Under the pieces are notes generated by a model. It was given only the letters and a program-made list of their open reading frames with translations, was not told where the DNA came from and did not search any database. The translations under genes and the position numbers were made by a program. Of a stretch of 5,898 bases of DNA, positions 1 to 4,971 are shown in pieces. Position 1 is the stretch's first letter; the number at the start of each line of letters is the position of its first letter. The DNA is taken from assembly GCA_002353975.1 (NCBI GenBank), contig DEKQ01000088.1, positions 2,207 through 8,104 of the forward strand, read 5' to 3'. The stretch is from Prevotellaceae bacterium UBA2718 (lineage in GTDB: Bacteria; Bacteroidota; Bacteroidia; Bacteroidales; Bacteroidaceae).

Positions 1-612
1 CAGATGCTCTCCGTCGTCACTATGGTCTATGGCGGGCTGGTGAACAAGAACCTCGTGGCGCGTCTGCAGGCCAAAGGTGTCAATGCCCTGGGCCTCACCG
101 GAGCTGACATGGACGTGATACGCTCGCACAAAAGACCGTTGAAATCGGTAAAAATGGATGACGGAACCACTCAGATGGTAGATTTCGGATATGTCGGCGA
201 TGTGGATTATGCCGATGGTGCACGCTTCGCCTCGCTGCTCGACAGCGGCATCACGCCCGTCGTGGCACCGCTGACGCACGACGGCGAGGGCAATATGCTC
301 AATACCAATGCCGACACTATGGCCTCTACGGTGGCCAAGGCGCTGGCAGAACGCTATGACGTGACGCTCATCTTCTCGTTTGAAAAGAAAGGCGTGCTGT
401 CCAATCCCGACGACGATGACAGCGTGATACCCGTCATTACGCGCGCGTTATATAATAAATATGTGGCCGACGGAACCATCTCCGGTGGCATGATGCCAAA
501 GATAGAGAATGCCCTCGAGGCCGTGGAGAGCGGCGTAAAGCGCGTCATCATCACCCTGGCAGCAGCCATAAGTGACGACACACAGGGCACGACGATTCAA
601 ATAAACGAATAG
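1..612 (+). CDS. argB: Acetylglutamate kinase (ArgB), 3' part; 5' end outside window
   Basis: ArgB phosphorylates the gamma-carboxylate of N-acetyl-L-glutamate with ATP, the second step of arginine biosynthesis, in the cytoplasm. The reading frame is open from base 1, so about 203 residues are present of a family length near 260; the N-terminal glycine-rich nucleotide loop is missing. Visible family signatures include VTMVYGGLVNKN, VNALGLTGAD, the acyl-glutamate/nucleotide region VVAPLTHDGEGNMLNTNAD, and the C-terminal GGMMPKIENALEAV containing the conserved lysine that assists phosphoryl transfer. The sequence is close to Bacteroidales ArgB as I recall it. Some Bacteroidetes make arginine through N-succinyl rather than N-acetyl intermediates, so the true substrate could be N-succinylglutamate; the sequence alone does not settle this. 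The first ATG in the window (base 4) is internal, not the start. The gene lies 57 bp before the sigma-factor gene on the same strand. Confidence 0.95.
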   Translation, partial: QMLSVVTMVYGGLVNKNLVARLQAKGVNALGLTGADMDVIRSHKRPLKSVKMDDGTTQMVDFGYVGDVDYADGARFASLLDSGITPVVAPLTHDGEGNMLNTNADTMASTVAKALAERYDVTLIFSFEKKGVLSNPDDDDSVIPVITRALYNKYVADGTISGGMMPKIENALEAVESGVKRVIITLAAAISDDTQGTTIQINE

Positions 613-634
613 AAAAGTTAGCAATTAAACTTCC

Positions 635-661
635 TCCCCCCTTGGGGGGATAAGAGGGGGG
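635..661 (+). repeat. C6/G6/G6 element: inverted repeat with two competing G-runs
   Basis: TCCCCCC (635-641) is the exact complement of GGGGGGA (644-650), giving a GC-rich stem with a very short loop. A second run, GGGGGG at 656-661, could pair with the same C-run instead, so the two helices exclude each other. The element sits 22 bases after the argB stop and ends 8 bases before the sigma-factor TTG codon. No T-run directly follows either stem, so it is not a standard intrinsic terminator. GAGGGGGG at 654-661 is the only purine-rich stretch placed like a ribosome binding site for the sigma gene. I recall similar C-run/G-run elements between genes in Bacteroidales genomes, but cannot verify that here. 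Confidence 0.6.
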
Positions 662-669
662 CTTTCCCT

Positions 670-1197
670 TTGGACATAAAGCGCGACATATTACCCTTGA
701 AGGACACCATGTATCGCCTGGCATTGAGGATAACACTCAACAGTCAGGAGGCCGAGGACGTGGTGCAGGATGTCATCATCAAGGTGTGGAAGCAGTCGCA
801 GAACGAGTCCTTTAACGATGCGATAGACAATCTTCAGGCCTACCTGCTGCGCCTGACGCGCAACCTTGCCATAGACCGTCAGCGCCTGAAGGCCAATCAG
901 ACAGAGAGCCTCGACGCTATGGTTGAGGCCGGACAGCAGCACGCTGTCACCTCGCTGATGACTGAAAGCACCGAGCGTAGCCTTGCCACTACGGAACGTC
1001 TTACCCTCGTAAGGCGTATCATGGACACCCTGCCTGAGAAACAACGCACTGCAATGCAACTGCGGGACTTCGAGGGAAAGACCTACAAGGAGATAGCCGC
1101 AATCATGGAAATCACTGAAGAACAAGTCAAAGTCAGCATCTTCCGCGCCCGCCAGGCAGTGAAAGCAAAGATACTGCGCAGAGGAGAAGATGAATGA
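670..1197 (+). CDS. ECF-type RNA polymerase sigma factor (sigma-70 family)
   Basis: This 175-residue protein directs RNA polymerase to a dedicated promoter set. Region 2 spans about residues 14-75 (RLALRITL, then QEAEDVVQDVIIKVWK for core binding and -10 recognition, then LLRLTRNLAIDRQR). Region 4 spans about 112-168: LPEKQRTAMQLRDFEGKTYKEIAAIM and the helix-turn-helix EEQVKVSIFRARQAVKAK, which reads the -35 element. There is no region 3 or region 1.1, as expected for the ECF class. The start is a TTG. The frame has no ATG between the in-frame stop at 619-621 and base 670, and starting at the ATG at 709 would remove DILPLKD, which matches the N-terminus of Bacteroidales homologues. Transcription may come from the argB side, because no ECF or Bacteroidetes promoter is evident just upstream. 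The likely target is its downstream neighbour, through the promoter at 1268-1294. Confidence 0.93.
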   Translation: MDIKRDILPLKDTMYRLALRITLNSQEAEDVVQDVIIKVWKQSQNESFNDAIDNLQAYLLRLTRNLAIDRQRLKANQTESLDAMVEAGQQHAVTSLMTESTERSLATTERLTLVRRIMDTLPEKQRTAMQLRDFEGKTYKEIAAIMEITEEQVKVSIFRARQAVKAKILRRGEDE

Positions 1198-1267
1198 TTT
1201 TAACTTCCCGATGAGGTGCTTCTGACTTCTTAGCGACACGCTTTTAACTTCTTTTAACCGAAACAAC

Positions 1268-1294
1268 TGTAACTTTTACCCCTTCTCAACCGTC
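1268..1294 (+). promoter_or_regulatory. ECF-type promoter, TGTAAC-N17-CGTC
   Basis: TGTAAC (1268-1273) and CGTC (1291-1294) are separated by 17 bases. This is the classic ECF pattern: an AAC-containing -35 and a CGTC-type -10, as at the SigX/SigM-type promoters of Bacillus. It lies between the sigma gene and the membrane-protein gene and would start transcription near 1301-1303, giving a leader of about 30 bases before the ATG at 1334. Recognition by the sigma factor encoded directly upstream is inferred from position. The CGTC is also the inner part of the left arm of the dyad at 1288-1311, so a bound protein could block it. Confidence 0.65.
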
Positions 1295-1311
1295 ATCTAT
1301 TTGCGACGGTT
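1288..1311 (+). promoter_or_regulatory. Dyad over the ECF promoter -10, possible operator
   Basis: AACCGTC (1288-1294) and GACGGTT (1305-1311) are perfect complements around a 10-base spacer. The left arm contains the CGTC -10 box and the right arm falls at or just after the expected transcription start. This position suits a repressor site, or a hairpin at the 5' end of the transcript. A related, shorter dyad is found at 3861-3878. Confidence 0.45.
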
Positions 1312-1333
1312 AAGTCACTAAACAGAATATAAC

Positions 1334-1825
1334 ATGGATTACAAGTACATCGAACAGCTTTTGGATTGCTACTTTGAGTGTGAGACCACGCTTGAAGAGG
1401 AGCAGATTCTCCGTGCATTCTTCTCTCAGGAGGATGTTCCGGCACGCCTGTTGGCTTATAAGGAGCTGTTCGCCGAGCAGACAATGGCCAAGCACAGCGA
1501 GTCGCTGGGGGCTGATTTCGATGAGCGTATCCTTGCAATGACGACTGGCGAGACCTCACAGCAGGGCAACCAGCCAAAGCATGTCAAGGCTCGCTTCGTC
1601 TCTCTGCACCGTCGTTTGCGTCCTCTCTACAAGGCTGTAGCATTCGTTGCCGTGGTGCTCACCATTGTGCAGGCAGCTCAGATGCCATACAACAGCAGCC
1701 TTACCGAGCAGCAGGAGCAGTTCGCAAGGACGCTGGAGCAGCTGCAGAAGATTCAGAAAGACCAGAATGCAGTGGCTCAGAGTGACACCGTAACAGCCGT
1801 AAAGGACAATACGGTTACGAATTGA
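1334..1825 (+). CDS. Small single-pass membrane protein, putative anti-sigma-like partner of the ECF sigma factor
   Basis: The product has 163 residues. Residues 1-70 are acidic and probably helical (YIEQLLDCYFECETTLEEEQILRAFF, then VPARLLAYKELF), a pattern I associate with Bacteroidales proteins encoded after ECF sigma genes. Residues 83-100 are strongly basic (HVKARF, HRRLRPLYK). They precede a single hydrophobic segment at about 100-116 (AVAFVAVVLTIVQAA), which implies a cytoplasmic N-terminus. A short Gln/Glu-rich, possibly coiled-coil stretch follows at 122-146, with a periplasmic tail rich in Thr, Val and Asn. Cytoplasmic domain, one membrane span and periplasmic tail is the layout of anti-sigma factors. 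However, the HxxxCxxC zinc motif of ZAS-type anti-sigmas is absent and I see no FecR-like domain, so the anti-sigma role is inferred from context. The ATG is preceded by AT-rich sequence without a Shine-Dalgarno. It is probably expressed from the ECF promoter 40-66 bases upstream. Confidence 0.85.
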   Translation: MDYKYIEQLLDCYFECETTLEEEQILRAFFSQEDVPARLLAYKELFAEQTMAKHSESLGADFDERILAMTTGETSQQGNQPKHVKARFVSLHRRLRPLYKAVAFVAVVLTIVQAAQMPYNSSLTEQQEQFARTLEQLQKIQKDQNAVAQSDTVTAVKDNTVTN

Positions 1826-1883
1826 CAATTAATTTCTATGCTTTAAATATCCTTTCAATCAAATCAAATTAAAACACAACAAA

Positions 1884-1973
1884 GCCGCAGGGGCTGTGAA
1901 GCCAGGCGGTCGTCACACAGGTGACATAAAAGGAGAAGGCACTCAGTCCAGGACTGAATACCTTCTCTTTTTT
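1884..1973 (+). ncRNA. Candidate structured RNA (3' UTR element or small RNA) ending in a terminator
   Basis: Three hairpins follow one another on the plus strand. The first is two-tiered: GCCGC (1884-1888) pairs with GCGGT (1906-1910), and inside it GGCT (1892-1895) pairs with AGCC (1900-1903), capped by GTGA, a GNRA-type tetraloop. The second is GTCAC (1912-1916) with GTGAC (1921-1925) around ACAG. The third is the terminator at 1933-1973. The GNRA loop exists only on the plus strand, which sets the likely sense. No plus-strand gene follows before the convergent lipoprotein operon, so a riboswitch is unlikely. I found no clear promoter of its own, so it may be the processed 3' end of the sigma-operon transcript. 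It matches no RNA family I can name. Confidence 0.4.
1933..1973 (+). terminator. Intrinsic terminator, possibly bidirectional, between convergent operons
   Basis: GAGAAGG (1933-1939) pairs with CCTTCTC (1961-1967). After a small internal loop, TCAGTC pairs with GACTGA across a CAG loop (1943-1957). Six T residues follow at 1968-1973. This should end plus-strand transcription of the sigma/membrane-protein operon. Read on the minus strand, the same hairpin is followed by CTTTT, so it could also weakly stop the lipoprotein operon about 110 bases past its last stop codon. Confidence 0.85.
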
Positions 1974-1994
1974 CGTTTATTACAATTCTGTTTG

Positions 1995-2079
1995 CTTGTC
2001 ACAATAGTCAGAAACCATTGCTATTGACCTGTAACAGTCTTGTCACAACAGCCGGGAATCATTGCTATTAGCCTGTGAT
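1995..2079. repeat. Two imperfect 44-bp direct repeats with TTGTCACAA cores
   Basis: The units begin at 1995 and 2039, a 44-base period. They agree at about 32 of 41 aligned positions by my hand alignment. The best-kept parts are CTTGTCACAA at the start and CATTGCTATT in the middle. TTGTCACAA (1996-2004 and 2040-2048) is a palindrome around a central C. The second unit ends at the last base of the lipoprotein stop codon (2079-2081 on the plus strand). No third copy is present. Function is unknown; paired protein-binding sites or the remnant of a local duplication are both possible. Confidence 0.6.
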
Positions 2080-2504
2080 TAGCGCCATGAAGGGAGGGGT
2101 ATCTTCCATGTTCCGCTCTTGTCCATTATGACTTTGGTCCTGTTCTCTTCCTCTTTGCCGTTTTCATACGTAATTTTGACGGTGACGAACGCAATGGAAC
2201 CAGGCTCCGGATCGTCTGAAACATCCACGTCAAGGATTTCATAACTCTTGATTTTTATATCTTCAGGCTCCTTGGAGAATTCTTTTTCCAACATCGAAAC
2301 TAACCAAGCTTTCCCCTTTTCAAGTTCCTCAGGGTCTTCTTCTATGTCTTCAAGATAAAAATTATCTACTATCCCTTTGGCATCCTTCTTCTTCAAGAAT
2401 TCCATTTGCCTCTTGATGGCATCCTCGGGACCGTTGCTGCTGCACCCTGTCAAGAGTCCAAGGGACAGGATGCACAATGCTAATACTGTTAGATACTTTT
2501 TCAT
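2079..2504 (-). CDS. Small lipoprotein, DUF4878/NTF2-like
   Basis: The protein has 141 residues. It begins with a classic lipoprotein signal: MKKYLTVLALCILSLGLLTGC, with basic n-region, hydrophobic core, lipobox LLTGC and modified Cys21. SSNGPED follows the cysteine. The mature part has the order of small NTF2-like lipoproteins of the DUF4878 type: a helical stretch, PEDAIKRQMEFLKKKDAKGIVDNFY, then strands ending in AFVTVKITYENGKEEENRTKVIMDKSGTWKI. The middle is very acidic (EDIEEDPEELEKG). The function of such lipoproteins is not established. It is the second gene of an operon: its ATG lies 30 bases after the preceding stop, with no terminator between. The start is secure because it gives an ideal signal peptide. 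The family call comes from recalled patterns, so the domain name is less certain than the lipoprotein call. Confidence 0.85.
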   Translation of the reverse strand: MKKYLTVLALCILSLGLLTGCSSNGPEDAIKRQMEFLKKKDAKGIVDNFYLEDIEEDPEELEKGKAWLVSMLEKEFSKEPEDIKIKSYEILDVDVSDDPEPGSIAFVTVKITYENGKEEENRTKVIMDKSGTWKIPLPSWR

Positions 2505-2534
2505 AATGGTCTTTGCTTTTAGGTTGTTAATATA

Positions 2535-3764
2535 CTATTGATGATATTCACTCAGTTCTATGCTTGTCAGCCTTTTCCACTTTTCAAGGTTTTTATACAT
2601 GATTATCATGGTGATAAAGAGGTCTTTTCCATCACCTTTACAGTGGCATATGCGTGAAGTTAGCGTGGAATCGGGCGTCTTCATCGATGCGCGCACCAAC
2701 TTGCCGTACGGGCCAAAGTATTGTTTTCCGCCTATAGGCGTCGGTCCGTCAAGATTGAAGCTGGTGCCCTCGGCTGGTACGAACCTCATAATGAGGTTGA
2801 TGCCATCGTCGTTCACCACATAATCGTCAATGACGGCCTTGCTGCATGATATGCCGTATGGAGCTCCCGTTACGGGTATCTCGAGTGTCTTTGCCTCCTT
2901 GATAATCGGACGCATTTCCCTCTTTATTGCCCGCGAGTCCATGCCTTTCAGATATAATTCCCTATAGTTTGACAGGATATTTGTGAGTTGAGGCAACTGA
3001 TCCGTTGATGTCTCTTCCTGAGACGATTGCTCTTCCTCTGGTATCTCAAACATTTTCTTGCCCTCGTCAGTGAGATAGGGCTTTACGCTCTCCTGCGGAA
3101 CGATGAAATCACTGAAGAGATGTGACCCCCTTTGGATTTTAACCCTGCATCCGGCAGAGTCGGGAGCAAGCCATGAGTCTTCAAAAAGCCCGTCGTTAAG
3201 AGCTTCCTTCAGTTCGTCGTTGCCATATTGTAGGCCAAGCATTTTCACGTCGTCTCCGCTCGCGGTGAATAATTCTTGAAATGGCATAAGCTTGCCATCA
3301 GAGAGTCGCACGTTCCATACATACTCTCTCGGACCGCCATTTGCATACACTCCGTCTGATACATGCAGTACTGCACACTGCGAATTGCTGTACTGACAAA
3401 GCACGTGCAGATGATAGATGCAGGGAGAATCCAGATCTCCTGAGGCCACACCCTTCTTGAAACGCTCCTCATAGTTGTCGGCGATAGCCTGAAGTGTCTC
3501 TCCCTCGGGAGCACCTATTTCTTCTGCTATGCTTGAGTGTGAGATGATTTCCTTTATGGCACTGATGACATTCTTCTGTTTTTCGCCATCGCCCTGCGGC
3601 ACTGCCAAGGTCAGTTCCAGTCCAGAAACCGGTCCGTATGGAGAAAAGGCATCGGCTTCCTTTACGTAGTTCACGCATACGATACCTGACTCGCCGCTAC
3701 ACGACACCATAAACAAAGCGGCGGCTACTATCATAAATAGCTGCAGTTTCCTTACATTCTTCAT
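2535..3764 (-). CDS. Putative lipoprotein with divergent DUF3298/RsiV-like domain
   Basis: From the ATG at 3764 the protein has 409 residues, with the signal MKNVRKLQLFMIVAAALFMVSC and predicted lipidated Cys22; the -3 lipobox residue is Met, which is atypical. In-frame ATGs at 3782 and 3788 are alternatives. The longest frame, starting at TTG 3842, is excluded because that codon lies inside the promoter -7 element. Residues 115-231 resemble the DUF3298 domain of RsiV-like proteins: a run of strands, GVYANGGPREYVWNVRL at the usual GGAH-like site, LSDGKLMPFQELF, and later DFIVPQESVKPYL. An acidic Ser/Glu linker (about 240-258) separates a C-terminal module (274-409) that I do not recognise. 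Cysteines at 30, 115, 123, 130, 206, 307, 373 and 375 could form periplasmic disulfides. Unlike RsiV, it has no cytoplasmic anti-sigma portion. It is the first gene of the lipoprotein operon. Confidence 0.82.
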   Translation of the reverse strand: MKNVRKLQLFMIVAAALFMVSCSGESGIVCVNYVKEADAFSPYGPVSGLELTLAVPQGDGEKQKNVISAIKEIISHSSIAEEIGAPEGETLQAIADNYEERFKKGVASGDLDSPCIYHLHVLCQYSNSQCAVLHVSDGVYANGGPREYVWNVRLSDGKLMPFQELFTASGDDVKMLGLQYGNDELKEALNDGLFEDSWLAPDSAGCRVKIQRGSHLFSDFIVPQESVKPYLTDEGKKMFEIPEEEQSSQEETSTDQLPQLTNILSNYRELYLKGMDSRAIKREMRPIIKEAKTLEIPVTGAPYGISCSKAVIDDYVVNDDGINLIMRFVPAEGTSFNLDGPTPIGGKQYFGPYGKLVRASMKTPDSTLTSRICHCKGDGKDLFITMIIMYKNLEKWKRLTSIELSEYHQ

Positions 3765-3839
3765 CAAGTTAGGTTTGTCCATGTACATTATTAATTTAAG
3801 TTGAATAATGGGTTTTAGCTTGTAATAAGTTACATGGCA

Positions 3840-3870
3840 CAAAGGTAGTCAATATAAGTGAACCGTCAAA
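3840..3870 (-). promoter_or_regulatory. Bacteroidetes primary promoter (TTTG-N19-TAccTTTG) of the lipoprotein operon
   Basis: On the minus strand, TTTG (3870-3867) is followed after exactly 19 bases by TACCTTTG (3847-3840). This matches the known Bacteroides consensus of a -33 TTTG and a -7 TAnnTTTG. Transcription would start a few bases further on, giving a leader of roughly 45-75 bases depending on which ATG is used. The -33 TTTG lies inside the dyad at 3861-3878, so the promoter may be controlled by a protein bound there. Confidence 0.8.
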
Positions 3871-3878
3871 TAGCGGTT
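3861..3878 (-). promoter_or_regulatory. Dyad over the -33 element, related to the dyad at 1288-1311
   Basis: Read on the minus strand, arms AACCG and CGGTT flank CTATTTGA, whose TTTG is the promoter's -33 element. AACCG, CTATTTG and ACGGTT occur in the same order in the dyad over the ECF promoter, which differs only by insertions of four and two bases between those blocks. An operator role is inferred. Confidence 0.4.
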
Positions 3879-3990
3879 TTCCGTGATTTTACAGTTCTGT
3901 CTCCGATGTGTAATCTCCCCTCCTTGATGAATGTTATTGTGTTGTATGCTCTTCATGGTTTAGAAATCTTCCCATCCCGGGTGTCGTGTT

Positions 3991-4011
3991 GTCTGCCACT
4001 GTGTGGCAGAC
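3991..4011 (-). terminator. 9-bp hairpin directly after the ROK kinase stop, without a U-run
   Basis: GTCTGCCAC (3991-3999) and GTGGCAGAC (4003-4011) are perfect complements around a 3-base loop. On the minus strand the hairpin begins one base after the TGA of the kinase gene, at the expected end of the thrA-ROK operon. No T-run follows on either strand; the minus strand continues AACACGACACCCGGG. It is therefore a 3'-end stabilising stem or a non-canonical terminator rather than a standard intrinsic one. Confidence 0.5.
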
Positions 4012-4012
4012 G

Positions 4013-4936
4013 TCATTGCCATACGAGCGCCGATGCACCGAGAACGGCGGCGTCAGCATCCTTCAGCGTAGATACAAGCAGCTTTGTCTTGCCCTTGAAG
4101 ATAGGCATCATGCTTTCCTCCATCGCCTCGCGCGTAGGTTTCAGCAGCAGCTCTCCTGACTTTGCCAGCCCTCCGAAGAGCACGAAAGCCTCGGGTGAGG
4201 AGAATACCACCATGTCTGCCAGAGCCTGTCCTAAGCGCCTGCCCGTCTCGTTGAATATCTCGATAGCATCGGCATTGCCCTGCATGGCGAGGTCATAGAC
4301 ATCCTTCGAGCCGTTGATGGTCACTCCCTGCAGGCGTTCGCGGGCGGTGCGTATCATGCCTGTGGCAGAGCAATAGGTCTCCAGACAGCCTCTCCTGCCG
4401 CATCCGCAAAGGCGTGCCTCGGGGCTGCGATCCACTATCAGATGCCCTAATTCGCCTGCAAAACCGTCCTTGCCATAGACCATTTTGCCGTCTATCACAA
4501 TGCCTGAGCCCACGCCGGTGCCCAGTGTTATCATTATAAAGTGCTTCAATCCCTTTGCCACGCCGTAGGTCATCTCGCCCAGTGCGGCTGCGTTGGCATC
4601 GTTAGTCATCTTCACCGGTATGCCCGACAGCTGTTTGGAGAACAGCTCTGCCAATGGAATGCTCTCACCCTTCCACGGAAGGTTGGGGGCTTTTTCTATT
4701 GTACCCGTGTAGTAGCTGGCATTCGGGGCACCGATACCGAGGCCGGCGATGTCGTCAAAACTAATGCCGGCACCCTCTATCAGGGCCTTGATTTTGCTGC
4801 TGACAGTGTTTACATACTCCTCCAGGTCAGGGTAATCCTGTGTCTTCACAGAGTCACTACCGATGACGGTGCCTTCGCGATTCACGATACCAAAGACGGT
4901 ATTCGTGCCGCCGATGTCCATTCCAAGTGCGTACAT
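4013..4936 (-). CDS. ROK-family sugar kinase, probable glucokinase
   Basis: The 307-residue protein is a full-length ROK kinase that would phosphorylate a hexose, probably glucose, with ATP in the cytoplasm. Visible motifs in order: phosphate-binding DIGGTN (7-12); GLGIGAPN (65-72); NDANAAALGE (112-121) with catalytic Asp113; GTGVGSGIV (139-147); the sugar-contacting ExGH motif GELGH (161-165); the ROK zinc site, His165 with Cys177, Cys179 and Cys184 in CGCGRRGC; and the second ATP-binding region FVLFGG (251-256). All key residues are present, so it should be active. Glucose is the likeliest substrate from the Bacteroidetes glucokinase-like sequence, but ROK members also include mannose, N-acetylglucosamine and N-acetylmannosamine kinases. 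There is no helix-turn-helix, so it is not a ROK repressor. It lies 35 bases after thrA on the same strand and is probably cotranscribed with it. The start gives MYALGMDIGGTN, normal for the family. Confidence 0.93.
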   Translation of the reverse strand: MYALGMDIGGTNTVFGIVNREGTVIGSDSVKTQDYPDLEEYVNTVSSKIKALIEGAGISFDDIAGLGIGAPNASYYTGTIEKAPNLPWKGESIPLAELFSKQLSGIPVKMTNDANAAALGEMTYGVAKGLKHFIMITLGTGVGSGIVIDGKMVYGKDGFAGELGHLIVDRSPEARLCGCGRRGCLETYCSATGMIRTARERLQGVTINGSKDVYDLAMQGNADAIEIFNETGRRLGQALADMVVFSSPEAFVLFGGLAKSGELLLKPTREAMEESMMPIFKGKTKLLVSTLKDADAAVLGASALVWQ

Positions 4937-4971
4937 AGAATTTAGGTTTAGTGGGGTTTATACTGATGTGC

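Noticed and set aside
1190..1225. An 11-codon frame (MNDFNFPMRCF) overlapping the end of the sigma gene as ATGAATGA, behind GAGGAG.
   Set aside because: The GAGGAG is only 3 bases from the ATG, the peptide is very short with no recognisable feature, and GAGGAG is fully explained as sigma-gene codons.
691..1266. A 191-codon minus-strand frame across the sigma-factor gene.
   Set aside because: It is antisense to an unambiguous ECF sigma factor and shows no family motifs.
1822..1850. TTGACA at 1822-1827 as an E. coli-type -35 for the structured RNA.
   Set aside because: Bacteroidetes primary promoters use TTTG/TAnnTTTG, TTGACA overlaps a stop codon, and no matching -10 or -7 box follows.
2030..2056. 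A second TGTAAC at 2030-2035 that might be another ECF -35 box.
   Set aside because: The position 17 bases downstream reads CGGG rather than CGTC, and there is no plus-strand gene to serve.
3830..3835. TGTAAC on the minus strand in the lipoprotein leader as an ECF -35.
   Set aside because: The expected -10 position reads CCAT, and the Bacteroidetes primary promoter just upstream explains transcription.
3858..4298. A 146-codon plus-strand frame overlapping the 3' end of the ROK kinase gene.
   Set aside because: Most of it is antisense to a clear ROK kinase, and its translation is Ser/Cys/Pro-rich without any domain, typical of a shadow frame.
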